64,000 bases of DNA. It comes from Urechis unicinctus. Lineage: Eukaryota > Annelida > Polychaeta > Xenopneusta > Urechidae. The notes beneath the pieces were generated by a model. It saw only the letters and a program-made list of their open reading frames with translations, made no database searches and was not told the origin of the DNA. Positions 36,073-48,309 of the stretch are shown in pieces. The stretch spans positions 38,928,191 to 38,992,190 of the forward strand of contig CM067346.1 of NCBI GenBank assembly GCA_034190875.2. Direction: 5' to 3'. Numbering within the stretch: the first letter of the stretch is position 1; the number at the start of each line of letters is the position of its first letter. Position numbers and translations under genes: made by a program.

Positions 36073-39000
36073 CTAGGTTAATCCAACGCTGCCTTATTCT
36101 AGATATTAAGGGATACATGGCCCAAGCAGGGTTTTAACAATATTCCAGTCTAGATAAACTTTTTGGTTTGTTGTGACATATTCTAGGGTTGATTTGTACC
36201 AGTTAGAAGTCAATGGAAGTCCTAAAGCTCTTTCATATGAAGATTTTTTTGGGCTCACAGTGTATGCTGAATAATTCAATTATGGGTTCATGAAATGCTG
36301 GCAATTGGGATTTGATTTTATTTGTAGGGAATAACATACAGCTTCATATACAACCACTGGTCATTTAATGATGAACTGCTCATCTTTAGTTCACTTAAAA
36401 ATGCTTATTTGCTCTGTAGGATCTCACAAACTTATCAAGGCTGCATGGACTCAAAGAATTGGGACTAAAGTCCCCTAACTACAGGTCAAGTGCTGTAGGG
36501 CAGCTGTGTAACTATGCTACACATATCATGTATCATCTTCCACTCATTTACTGCCTGGACACATATGACATCTCTAGCAAAGTCATCAAAGAACTGGCAG
36601 AGGTAAGAATAAATAAGGGGGATATTCTTATTATGATGATATCAAGTATATAATAAGCTATTTGTGATTTCATTCATGATGTTGTTAAGTAAATTTTGTT
36701 CTGAATGAAGTCATTTTTTTCATGTGTTCTTAACTTTTGCCTTGAATTTTTTATTTTATTTGTGATGCATCAGACAACAGTGGTCAAGAAAAAGATGTAT
36801 TACAACATGAGGGTTAAAACTGAGCGTAGAAACCTGGCCAGGCTACAAAACAATCTCAACCACATCAAATTGGAACTTCATGCACTCCCATCAGATAGGC
36901 TACGAATGCTACACAAATGCATCAAAGAGGTGTCATGCTAAATTAAAATTGAGACAAATATCTTTATTACAATTACAGTACCTAACCGTCAGATCTATTG
37001 TATTTAATTGGAAACTTAAACTTAATCCTTCAGATTGAACGTGAAGTCAAAGAGCTACAGGATGAAGATGACGGCGATGCCCGTGAAAGTGGTACAGAGA
37101 GTGACAAAGATGCTAGAGAAGCTAAGGTTGTTATTCTTTACCGTAATTTTGTGTAACATGAGCACCATATTCAATCTATAAAAAAATTTAACCAGCAAAT
37201 GAAAGACAAAGTTGCTTGGGAGAAGTAAATGAAGAACTCTGCCTTCAAGATTAGGACAGTGTGCTCAGTTACAAAGATAAATGCACGTAATGCAGTATTT
37301 TTTGTGTGATTAGTTTTGTTGTAGGTGTACTTATGAATCATCAAAGATCTATTTCTTTGTTTGTAATGACTGCAGAATGAAGAGGACAAATCAACAGTGC
37401 AACAGTTCCGCTCCAAAGTCAAATCCCTGAAGGAAAGATGCAAGAAGTGGGAAAAGAAAATGACAGAGTGGGTGTCTTTTTCTCTCTTGACGCTTAATTT
37501 ATTATGGCTGATAGAATTATTTAAAGTAGAAGCATTGAGGGTTTAGTTTATACCATGGGCCTGTTCCAGAATTGACCACTTCTGTTCAGAGTGCTGTGAG
37601 AGATTGCAGCATGCTACATTTGCAAAGGAAAACGGATGTTAACTGAACTTGAAACGGGGGGAAATGTGCGGTTTGAGGATGGCAAGCCAACAGATGTTTG
37701 GTGAGTATTAATAAAGTTTGGTTTTGGGTTTTTAAAATTTGAAACCTATTGTGAATCTGCCTGTTTGATGGTTTTTCAATGTTTTTTTTTCCAGGTTTTC
37801 CTCCTGTCATGAGCTGGTTTTGTCAAGATTTTGTGCCAGTGATTATCGAGACTTAAACATAACAGGGATAAAGGTGCACAGAATCACCCGGGTACACAAC
37901 CGCATCCTCCGTACCCGCTTTGATGACACTTTGGACTTGTACATTGAAGAAGAGGAGAGCTTATACATTCAACAGCCCAACACAAGGTGATTACCTCCAG
38001 CCACAGTTGCCCCTTTGTGTACTGATGCAAAAACATCCAATATTGTTTCCCCTATCAGTAAGAACATTTTCTGATTTCAATTTTTTTTCATCTTTGTTGT
38101 CATCGCTATCGTCATCATCTGAATTTATTTGTATGCAATGTCATTTCATGGTGGTTATTTGATTTCATTAGATCAACAACCTACAAGAAGCATATTGAGT
38201 ATCTATTCTGGGTTTGGGATCCAGAGATGCCTGGTGGACTCACAGAGCCCCATCGAGTACTCGAAGAGGGATTCATGGATGCTGACACTTACAAGGTTAT
38301 CTCAGATCAGTATTTTCTCACCACCTAACGTGTTTTTTCTTGGTATTCCATGTTGTAAGACCTAACTATTGTTAAGTAATGTTCCTTCTTTGTAATTTGC
38401 ATTTGGTCTGTCTGACTGATCCAGCAAATGGGAAAGGACAATGCAGTTCCTTTCACAAACAGTCTCTTTGTGGCTGACAAACTACGGTTACAGCATGCAA
38501 AGAAACAGTCCCGCGGCAAAGAGTATGCTGATTCCTGCCCAGCTCGACATGGTAAACGGTACTAAGATGTACTTGAGAGATTAGTTTTATGTCCATTTAA
38601 AAATTGCAGTCCAATTAAATTTTGAAATGATGTTGCAGGACAGTTGATTGTTGCCAAAGTGTATACTGGTAAATCTGCCGTTTGCAATGATCACACCAAA
38701 ATGTAAGTTCTTTCTGGTACCTCGCGAATTGCAGTCCACTCATTCTGGGATATTTTTGTTATTTTATTGAAATGCATACCTTTATTCCTTTCCAGTATTG
38801 ATCGCAACAACTGGCCAAAACCGGATTCTGTTTACAGACCTAGAAAAGATCGTCCGGTCAGCAAATCTGGTATGAAGTAATTCTGTTATCGAAATGATAC
38901 TCACCGTGTTGAGATATCGCTGATGTAATTAAATTGTGTTTTTTATCAGACAATGTACTTGGGGCAGAGGTTGGCAGCAAGAGTCAATGCGAATGCAGTC

Positions 39001-42000
39001 ATCGCCAATGTGAATGGTTTATTTTTGACAAGAACCTCACAATGCCAGAATACATCATTGATTTTGAATACACAACAAGGGTAAGACATTGACTTCATTT
39101 GTGAAATGCACAATTCAGGATCATGACACTACAATGACACAGACTCTCTTGACATGGTTGTAAACAGCATATGTACACACACATTATAAACATACCATGG
39201 TCTGTGTGCATCTTGTCCATAGTTCAAACCCAAGTCACCATTTGCGGTGCTTACAGAGGGGCTACTAGAGAGGAAAGATTATAAACAGCTATGCCAACCC
39301 GAGGAACTCCCTGCAGATGATGACGTTATCGCCATGGCCCCTGTCATCAAACCCAGGGCCAGGTGAGTGCATGCTCTACGCTTTGCCATTTGTTACTTGG
39401 TCAGTTTTCATTGCTTTACATCATAACCAGTTAAACCTGCAATTGTTTAGGATGTCACAGGATCCTATAAGGTGCAATATGTATAGTCCCATGTTATTCT
39501 GTGAATATTGCATTTAATAGAAGTCATTCTGTGATGATCTTGGCTAAGAATAGGAAATTATCCCTCTAACGTAGCAGTTGTTTTCTCACAGACAATGGTT
39601 GTTATATAATGATAAGCTATCATTGTTGTAACTGCTGTATTTGCTATGGCAGTTTCAGGAAATTTCATATTTATTGCTATTCATATTATAACATAATCCT
39701 TTAGTGTGCAGACAAATTGTTATATATTTTTTACAAAGTATGATTTATCACTCTTTGTTATGTCAATATTCATCCATTTGTTCCACAGGCTTGTGACAAT
39801 CACAGAGGAACTTCTTCTTAAGACTGCCAAGCAACAAAATATGTCTAGCATTACAGTTCTGAATCTTCATGATAATGGCCTCACCAAACTCAAGCTCATG
39901 CACAGCTTACCTGCCCTGAAGAAGCTTATCGTGAGCTTTAACGAGCTCACCAAACTTGATGACCTCTCACACCTGGTCAGTTTTTTTCGATAATTGCTTG
40001 TTACAACCATATAATTCATATGTTCGTAACTGCAGTACTTATGTTGGAGATAGTCGTAGAAAATGAGGGAAAAAATCGACGAAAAATCGATCCCATAAGC
40101 CTCCAACACTGCGCATGCGCGTCAAACTGGATCGGCAGTTGTGTCCCAACTTGATCTATCATTCCCCAAAATTTCATGTCGATATGTTTAACCGTTCCGG
40201 AGAAGAGCCCGAAAAACCTTGACTGGAAAAGCAATATCGTTGGAAGACATAATAAGATTTAAATAATTTGTCATCAACAATAAGATAAGCAAAGCCTGGT
40301 GTTTGATTCAAATGTGATAACTCTTTATTTAATTATTTATTAAAATTGTTATAATTAGTCTTTCATGGATTATTTCATGGTGTCATTAATTATAATTTTC
40401 AGAATATAGATTATCTTGATGCCAGTTTCAACAAGATCACAACCCTTGAAGGTTTCAAGGTATGTCATGAAAGTACCATCTCATGTTTTATTTCTTCATC
40501 AGAATTCTCAATTTTCCTAGACTGTTGTGTTGTTATGAATATTGTCTTGAATCCATTAGAGTCTAACAAAGTTGAAGCACTTGGATTTGAGCTGGAATCG
40601 CCTTCAAAACACACGGGATGACATTTCCATTCTGAGGAAGCATGCCCCTGTGCTAGCTTCACTCAATGTCACTCACAACACATGGCAAAAGGTGAATCAT
40701 CCACTGACCTGATCACAATCCTAACTGAAAAATCTACTTCCCCCACATTACTCTTACTAAAAACTCTTTACTTATCTCCCCTTAGTTATCTCCTCACATT
40801 GCTTTTGCTCATTTCTTCTTTGTTTAACTTCGTTATAATTCCATATTTTTTAATCCTTTAATTGACTTCATCACATTATTGACTGCTATCACCAGTCTTT
40901 GTCAACTCTTCCATTTGTACATTCCTTATCAAGCCCTTTACTCATCACTCGTAATATTCCAGCAAGAGGGTTTACGTCTCCGAGCTATTGGTCGTATCAA
41001 GTCCCTGACTTCACTCAATGATGACTCCGTGACAGAGACTGAAGCTACAGCAGCGTTACGTATGGCTGCTGGATCTCGTGTCTCCCAGGTGTCACTGCTA
41101 GCTCAGTCACGCACAGACACTGCTCATCCGAAAACTCTCTACCTGGAATCCATGGCGCACATCCTCCTTCACCACAGCCGCAACAAACCTGACCGCATCA
41201 CCGATCAGGACAACCTCTGGTATTCAAAGGTATGCTTCTTACATGTTGTCATCTTCTTATATGTTAACAAACTCACTCAGGTATATGTATCATTGTTATT
41301 TGTAAGGAGGTTTAAACGGATGAATTCTAGGTTACTACACTGAACCTAGACAGTCAACATATCAGTAAACTCTCCAATCTAGATCGTCTGGAAAACCTCC
41401 GCTGGGCTTCTATGAACAACAATGATATCACTAAAATGGAGGTAAGTCAATACTGCTCTATCTAATTACTGATAGATACACATCCTGTGAAATGGCTAAA
41501 TGGGATTGGATGGGTTTGATATCTTGCGTTTCTATAGGGTCTTGACTGTTGTCACAATCTTGAAGAGCTCTCACTGGAAAACAACTGCATCAGTAAACTG
41601 GAAGGCATTAGCAAGCTCACTAAGCTGAAACGCTTATGTCTGGGACATAATTACCTGCACTCACTAGATGGCGCTGGCCTGGATCGTCTTGTCAGCCTCC
41701 AGTATTTGTCCGTTGAGAGCAACAAAATCGTGGGACTCTTTGGAGTGCAGAAAGCATGTGCTCTTGTTGAACTGTACATGGCTAACAACTTGGTGGAAAA
41801 CTTGAGAGAAGTGTTCTACCTGAAGAACCTGAGTCTGTTGGTTATTGTGGATTTGTATGGAAACCCTGTTGTGGCGTCATCAGACAACTACCGTCTCTTT
41901 GTCATCTACCATCTCAAATCCCTGCGTGCTCTTGACGGTGTCACTATTGTAAGTCCATATCTCTTTCGATCATGTAACTGAATATTTCTTTATTGTTGTA

Positions 42001-45000
42001 TACACCCGGCTTGTGGTTCTTATTGAAGATTTTGTAACGCAGGAGTTGTCAGAGGGTGGCCTGGCTAAAGATGCTTTTGGGGGTCGCTTGACCCAGGACT
42101 TTGTAGCTGAACGAATGGGCCATGCCAATTTCGGTGAAGTACGAGAACTTGACTTTCCCAATGCAAACATCCGAACTGTGGACATTGGAAATGGAGAGCA
42201 GTTCACAAATTTGAGAAGGTAAAATAATTTCTGATGTTAACAATAGTTATATACCTATCCATTTGCATTTTTTTGTCAAACCTAATTGTTGTGTTGTTAC
42301 CCGAATATTATTGCTGAATATTTTTTGGCAATTTTTGTGTAGTTGCTAATAAGACTCTTTTGTACTCCTGTCATGTTATTGGGGTCACCAAGTCATCAAT
42401 GATTAATCGATAAAAGCGCATTTAAAACAGCCCCAAACTTTGCTTACAAAAATAGTAAAAAAAAAATGTAGCGACCTGGACCTGTAACTACACATGTGCA
42501 TTCCACTGTTTTCTGGCAGTATTGCTCAAACTCCGCCCATTTTCAGTTCAGATGTATTCCTACATCTAACGTTTTCCATATTTTGTTTAAAAATGCACCT
42601 CCCATCTGAAGTATGAATTAGTATTTACAAAGGACATAAAAATAGCCAGTGTCACCGAATGAACTTGATTTTTTTTAATATCGTTACTGAATGTAGTAGG
42701 ATATCAACCTCCTCAACCTGAGAGTAAGTCAATCATATTCACTAGCCATGAAGAACATTGGTAATGGTCAAATCTAGATGTCTCATGAAAAATGTTACTA
42801 GAGATCAATGTAAAACTTGTGTATCATGTATGTGAAATGTTGCATAATTAATTAGTTTTTGATGTTTTTTGATGAATTTAACCTTAAACAACAAATTCAG
42901 TTGGCCAACCCATGATAAATAGGATCAATATGGTTCCATTTGGAAGAAATAGGTTCTATTCAAACAGATAAGACCTTGTGCCTTATCACATAAAAAAAAG
43001 CAAATATGTCCTCACCAGGATTTAACCAAATGGTTGCTGACTGTGTCTTCTATGGTGTGTTGCCTCTCAGTGTAAATCTTGAACACAACAACATGACATC
43101 TCTAAGTGGGTTGGTCCACCTCCTCAACCTAAGAGTAAGTCACTCATATTCACTAGCCATGCAGAACATTGGTAATGGTCAAATCTAAATGTCTCATGAA
43201 AAAATGTTACAAGAGATCAATGTAAAACTTGTGTATCATGTATGTGAAATGTTGCATAATGATATACATAAGAGTATGTTTTGTTTGACTTTAGGTTCTC
43301 TGTCTTAATCACAACCACATAGAGTCGCTGCTACCTCGTCCCAAGGCACTCACAGCAGCCTCCCTGGCTGGGGCTGGTCGCGGGAAACCCAATTTACCTG
43401 CTCAAAGCTACAATCTCGTTAGTGGTGATGCTGTTATGACACCGGTACTAGAAAGTCTGGAAGTTCTACACCTGGGATACAACAACATTAAGGACATGTC
43501 AACACTTCAGCTTAGCAGACTGCCTTCTCTTAAAGCACTGTTCCTACAAGGTAACATTTCTATTTCAATGTCCTGCTCCCACACCAATCCTCAACAAGCC
43601 CCTAGTTTCTTTTCAGCTGAAAGTGTATAACTGTCAACAACATCTACCATACATTCAGTTATTTTGTATAAGATGACGCATTGGCCAACAGGAAATGAAA
43701 TCTCCAAGGTGGAGGGCTTGGATGGTCTCCATGACCTGAGGGAGCTTGTGCTGGATCGCAACAAAATCAAGACTCTCAATGACTTCTCCTTTGTTAACCA
43801 GTGGAATCTGCAGGAGCTACACATGGAAGAGAACAGGATTAAAGATCTTAACAACTTCCAGAGCCTAGAAAATCTTCAGCGATTGTTTCTAGGGTCAAAC
43901 AGGGTTCAGGTGCAATATTTCTTTATCATATTGATGCTGATCCAACAGGAAAAAGAATAACAACTATATTGTTATAAAATAAGCTGTTGCATAATAAAGA
44001 TGTGGTTTATGATGAGGAAAAATTGTGTATGGAAACTGCATCCTTTATGTGATTTTTATCATGGTATTGTGCACCACAGGATATGGTTGAACTGGAGAAG
44101 CTAGGATCACTCGGGAGGCTGCTGGAACTCTCTGTCGCTAATAATGCGGTAATTGTCAATTCAAATTTGTTTTCAGGGAGGCCTCACCCTACATTAGCTG
44201 TATCGATGTTTTATATGTATGTTGTACATACTCATTTGGCTGGTGTGTGTCAGGTTGCCCGTCGCATGTTGCACAGACCAATGCTTGTCTACCGCATGCC
44301 CCAGCTCGTTGTCATCGATGGCATACCGGTTACTGAAGATGAACGCAACAAAGCTGACCTCTATTTCATGGAACAACAAGTACACTCATTATTTAAATTT
44401 TGACATGATCTTCTCTTAATAGCTGGCATTATGGTTAAATTGTAGTTACTATGCCAATGGCTACATAGACGTTTATTTCCTTAGCCGCCTGCTATGACAA
44501 CGACCATTGAAACAACACTGCCAGGGATAGGCCAGTACAAGACCCAGATCCCTGTCAAAGTGACCAACATGCAGCTGGTTTCTGGGCCTTACTATGACAA
44601 AACATGGGGAGGAACAATACATTTCAGTGAGGAAGCAATTCAAGATGTCCAAAGAGGTAATTGAAGTTGCTCTTTATCATGATGTATATAAAGCATAAGA
44701 GTTTATTGATTGTGTAAAACTTTTTATCTGTGAAGAAATATTTGACAGAAAAATGTAAATTGATGAAGCATTTTGCTGGATGCTAGATTTGTTTCAATTT
44801 TTGATTTCTTGCTTAAATTGCGCTATTATAATTGTTTCTAAGTATTGGTAACACCAAATCATTGATAATGTATCAATGTTGATGCTTTGAAAACATGACA
44901 TTCACATCCTACCCTTTTGATTGATCCATGAACAGTAGTTGAACAAGTTGCTTTAAACAAGTTTAAAACATGGACGAATAGAATTGTGACACAAACAAGC

Positions 45001-45571
45001 CATTTTTATTTGAGCAACTAGACAAAAAAGGAAACAAACAAATAATTTAAGCTGGCTCTCATAAAGAAATGTATTTTCAAGTTTTTACCATGCATTTTTT
45101 TCTAATGCTGATAAATTCTCACTAAGAAATGTCAAAGCATGAGTGATTGAGGAACATTTAACATTTTAAGCCTGGAGTATCCCCTTATTTACTGCTTTTT
45201 ATTTTTCCTGTGACATCCTGGTGGTGGTCTAGGGGCAGGACGCAGAAGGGCTTCTAACCGTGTGGAAGCCACATTGACTGGCAATGCTAAGCCAACCTTG
45301 AGCTATCATCAGCAGCCCAGCCCTGGACCTCAACCCACAATGTCCTACTCTGGGGGCAGCCGCTCACAACACCAAGTTTCCCAAGTCCCATATGTCCCTC
45401 AAGGGCACTCATCCGACCAAAATGATCTCTACTCAAGGTTAACTTTCATTTACATCCTGATTACCTATTAAAGCATACCATGTTCATCTGTTGATTACCA
45501 TAGATATTATGAATTGTTTTGGAATCAGATGGGAATTATGTTTCAGGACAAACAGGAACAACAGGAGGTGA
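33951..45571 (+). CDS. LRRC9: Leucine-rich repeat-containing protein 9
   Basis: About 32 coding exons, near 1,500 residues, close to the vertebrate protein. First exon 33951-34028 (MSLPPPDAVPPKLP); last 45547-45571. The N-terminal block has LRRs (LRKLYLYSNVIRKIE, LEVLWLSDNKIS), then the coiled-coil-like segment VVKKKMYYNMRVKTERR, a non-LRR middle (36774-39362) with CECSHRQCEWFIFDKNL, then a long second LRR array (39789-44379) including LEELSLENNCISKLEG, GGRLTQDFVAERMGH and LEVLHLGYNNIKD. The LRRs use a Leu/Asn-rich ~22-residue pattern. LRRC9 is poorly characterised; related LRR proteins are often ciliary, so a ciliary role is inference. Exon 2 (34143-34363) shows a one-base frame break near 34190. 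Intron 25 of the gene contains a partial duplicate of the exon at 43070-43133. Confidence 0.9.
34853..34971 (+). repeat. Dispersed repeat in LRRC9 intron 4
   Basis: Shares AAACCTCACCTC and CACAACCGATTGAATTTTGTC blocks, with the sequence between, with 55449-55570 in a DYNC2LI1 intron. Both copies start just inside an intron. Family unknown. Confidence 0.65.
35379..35394. repeat. Poly-C run (16 bases)
   Basis: Uninterrupted C16 in an LRRC9 intron, then A and four more C. Confidence 0.9.
35996..36070. repeat. (TA)n microsatellite in an LRRC9 intron
   Basis: Near-perfect TA dinucleotides for about 75 bases. Confidence 0.95.
40130..40227 (+). repeat. Dispersed repeat, second copy at 63213-63312
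   Basis: Both carry GGCAGTTGTGTCCCAACTTG, CATTCCCCAAAATTTCATGT and CCGTTCCGGAGAA-AGCCCGAAAAACCTTGACTGG. The second copy ends in poly-A then (TA)n, suggesting the 3' end of a retroposon. Confidence 0.75.
42707..42848 (+). repeat. Partial exon plus donor duplicate in LRRC9 intron
   Basis: About 142 bases match 43118-43260 with few differences. It includes the last bases of the downstream LRR exon (CCTCCTCAACCTGAGA) and its splice donor GTAAGT, but no open LRR frame or acceptor precedes it, so it is a decoy donor and not a functional exon. Confidence 0.8.
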
Positions 45572-46515
45572 TTGTATCTGTCCTAGTCAAACCTAGTGAT
45601 TTGTGGCCAGTCTGCCTTGACTTCCGACCCCTAGGGGTATTACCTCATCACAACAATCTTTCTCAGTGTCCTTGATTGCAGCTTAGTCTGTCATTTGAAG
45701 AGCCATATCAGATATGGTCCAGAGAGATATTTCTCTGTTTTAGTAATTGTGATATGTTTAAATATTGCTCTGGTATGTGCTATGTCAGTTGCCATCTGTT
45801 GTGTCACCACACTCATGTGTTGATTTGTATGGCTTTGATCCATCAATAAACACTGCTGATTCAAAATGTTTGAAACTGAATTCAGTATTGTAGTGCAGTG
45901 AATGTTGTTATATTAAATAATAAATATAAATGTTATGTGACTTATCACATTTTATTACCAAGTGTGAAACGAATAGTGTCGCTTTGTTCACGTTAGGGAG
46001 ATGAATGTCATTAACATCTCGTTCTCTGGTGCAGTGAAGTGTTAAAGCTCTGATATTAGAGAGTGCACATAACAAGATCAGGGCCATCTACTAATTGCAT
46101 TCTGTTCATTAGGCATTTAGCATGGGCTGCTTCAATGCTAGCCTCAACAGCCAAATCTCAATCCCTATCATGTCTTCCTAAACACCACACACTGGCTTGG
46201 GGTTTGCATCTTTGTCCACAAACTCAAATAGATATCTCTCAAATCAATAAACTGGACCCCATTTTCTTAAAAAGTAAGTTAGTGCCAATGTTATAAAGTA
46301 GCATGCCATAATCATGTAATATATTCCATTATTTGTACACACTGATAAACTAATTAAGGTGTTATAACTTATATAAAGCATGCAAGGCTGAGGAGGTTCT
46401 ACTAAATTTAATGTAAATACTGGAACATCAAACATTTGCACATTCATCATCAATGTTTTGCGCGCATAACAACACATTAATTCATAAGAAATACATATTT
46501 TGATTAAATTACATA
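45572..46515. other. Convergent 3' region between LRRC9 and KIFBP
   Basis: The plus-strand AATAAA at 45845-45850 suits LRRC9. For KIFBP on the minus strand, TTTAAT at 46407-46412 (ATTAAA in transcript sense) lies about 105 bases past the stop. No exon seen. Confidence 0.5.
45845..45850 (+). promoter_or_regulatory. Polyadenylation signal AATAAA of LRRC9
   Basis: AATAAA 274 bases after the LRRC9 stop. Confidence 0.5.
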
Positions 46516-48309
46516 TCACTGCAGCTGATTTCGAATTCTCTCCATCTTTGTTGGCAGTAAAACAAGCATTTCTTCACAAAGGTCCCTTTCGGTTTTAACC
46601 TTTTCAATGGAAGATGGATTCCTTTTACAGTATTCAACTATAAATCCATATTGGTCCAAAGATTTTTTCATGTTGGCCAAGCGAACAGGTATGTCAAAAT
46701 GTAAGAATTTGGAGAATAATCTTCCCAGACAAAAATGTGCAATAAGAGCAGGTCGCTCATCATCTTCTTCCAGTTTATCAGGATTCGATTTTGTCTTGGG
46801 ATCATTCAAAGTATCAAGGTAAATTTGGAAGTATTTAATGCTGCTCTGACACAATGTGTTTATCTTATTGACAGCATGTTGCGATGGTGGTCCACCTTGT
46901 TCTTCAATTACAGCCAATTTGATGTCCAGCATAGCACTGTAAGTTTCAGCAACTTCATACTGCATTTGGCGACACAGCAGAAGATAAAATTGAGGATTCA
47001 ACTCCTTTAATGTGGCCTCTAACATATCTATCCTCCTCTTGTGCATTCGACATTGTCTATCTTGATCTTCTTCAAAGAAGGCCAGTAGCTTGAATAACCG
47101 ACTGTGGTCTTGGATAAGCTCAATGTAGTCAGAACAGTGGCCATTCAAGCTGTAGAATTCTTGTGAACTGTTAATCCATTTCTGAACAGTCAAAAACACC
47201 TGGCGAGCATCTTCAAAAACAGTAACCCGTTTGTTGGTAATTTCTTCTTCAATAGATGTCAATTCTAAGTTGAACATAATTTCCTTTTTTGATTGCCGTG
47301 TGTCTTCTTCTCGAACATCATTATCCTCTTCTTCTAGGTCCATTCCAGCTAAATTAGCATAAAGCTTTTCTTGTGAATATTCCAATAAGCATAGGCCATA
47401 TTTTGACCAACATCGGAAAAGACCAGCCCAGCTCTGTGGAAGTTTTTCTCTTGACAGAAGATCTAAATTTGATTCCCCATTTTCAGGTTCAACAGCTAAA
47501 CTAGCAGGTTTTACTCCAAATTCTCCCAAGATATGTGTGGCACTTGCCAAGCAGTGCCTAGCAAGATGGAAATCTTGTTGAGAGAGATAATATTGAGACA
47601 ATGTGGCTGCATTGAGTGCCCAATCACAAGGGTCATACTTTTGAGCCTCAAGCTGACGCCTCAAGGTGTTGTGACAATATTCTGCAGATTTGTCATTTTC
47701 TTCCAGTTGAGCATAGACCTGGGCCAAGTAGTATAGCGTATGTGTGAATGTGTCTTCAAAGTTGGAAACCCTTGCTTGGTCAAGATCTCCATCATTGCAG
47801 TCGGCCTTATTCATATTCGAGAAGACTTCCTCCACTGTCCAAGGAGCATTCCCGACTTCTCGTGAATACTCCTCATGTAGCTGTTGTGCAGACTGCAAAT
47901 AGTCTCTTGCCTTCTTTGGCTGTCGCCTACCTGTCCACAGAATTCCGAGTTCATTTAAACTGCTCTGTACAATATTGCAAGCGCGACTGTCCAATTTGTA
48001 ATCGTCGAGGCGGTCTGTGCATTTCTTCAGATATTCTTCACCGGTGGTAAACTCGTCTGTTTCTGAATAATTCTTCCCCAGCTTCAGATCCAACGCACCG
48101 GCAAGAATTATGACTCGAATATCCGATGGGTTGTTCGAGACAAGCTCATCGAGTTCAACCTTGATTTCGAGGAATATCTCGCGAGCCTTGTACTTAGATT
48201 TGTATGGCTCATTTTCGGGATCATTTTGTGCTTCGATATCATTTACCTTGGTTGCTTCCTTATATTTTTCTTCCCCACATTGAACTAAAAATGTATCTAA
48301 CGAAGCCAT
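46516..48309 (-). CDS. KIFBP: KIF1-binding protein (KIFBP), single exon
   Basis: 597-codon uninterrupted frame from the ATG at 48309 (MASLDTFLVQCGEEKYKEA). The frame stays open another 34 codons upstream to 48411, but those residues do not resemble the family, so I chose the inner start. Family marks: EPYKSKYKAREIF near the N-terminus, the TPR-like helices of the middle (THTLYYLAQVYAQLEENDKS, WALNAATLSQYYLSQQDF), DHSRLFKLLAFFEEDQDRQC, RMHKRRIDMLE and the terminal LVLLPTKMERIRNQ. KIFBP binds several kinesin motor domains and blocks their microtubule binding. Length is close to the human protein (~620). Vertebrate KIFBP is split by introns and this one is not, so intron loss or retroposition is possible. 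Convergent to LRRC9. Confidence 0.93.
   Translation of the reverse strand: MASLDTFLVQCGEEKYKEATKVNDIEAQNDPENEPYKSKYKAREIFLEIKVELDELVSNNPSDIRVIILAGALDLKLGKNYSETDEFTTGEEYLKKCTDRLDDYKLDSRACNIVQSSLNELGILWTGRRQPKKARDYLQSAQQLHEEYSREVGNAPWTVEEVFSNMNKADCNDGDLDQARVSNFEDTFTHTLYYLAQVYAQLEENDKSAEYCHNTLRRQLEAQKYDPCDWALNAATLSQYYLSQQDFHLARHCLASATHILGEFGVKPASLAVEPENGESNLDLLSREKLPQSWAGLFRCWSKYGLCLLEYSQEKLYANLAGMDLEEEDNDVREEDTRQSKKEIMFNLELTSIEEEITNKRVTVFEDARQVFLTVQKWINSSQEFYSLNGHCSDYIELIQDHSRLFKLLAFFEEDQDRQCRMHKRRIDMLEATLKELNPQFYLLLCRQMQYEVAETYSAMLDIKLAVIEEQGGPPSQHAVNKINTLCQSSIKYFQIYLDTLNDPKTKSNPDKLEEDDERPALIAHFCLGRLFSKFLHFDIPVRLANMKKSLDQYGFIVEYCKRNPSSIEKVKTERDLCEEMLVLLPTKMERIRNQLQ

Noticed and set aside
37580..37602. 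A stop codon at the start of LRRC9 exon 10 suggesting a pseudogene
   Set aside because: Using the acceptor ending at 37602 and the donor at GAGTGG|GTGTCT in the previous exon restores a frame reading IAACYICKGKRMLTELETGG, matching the family.
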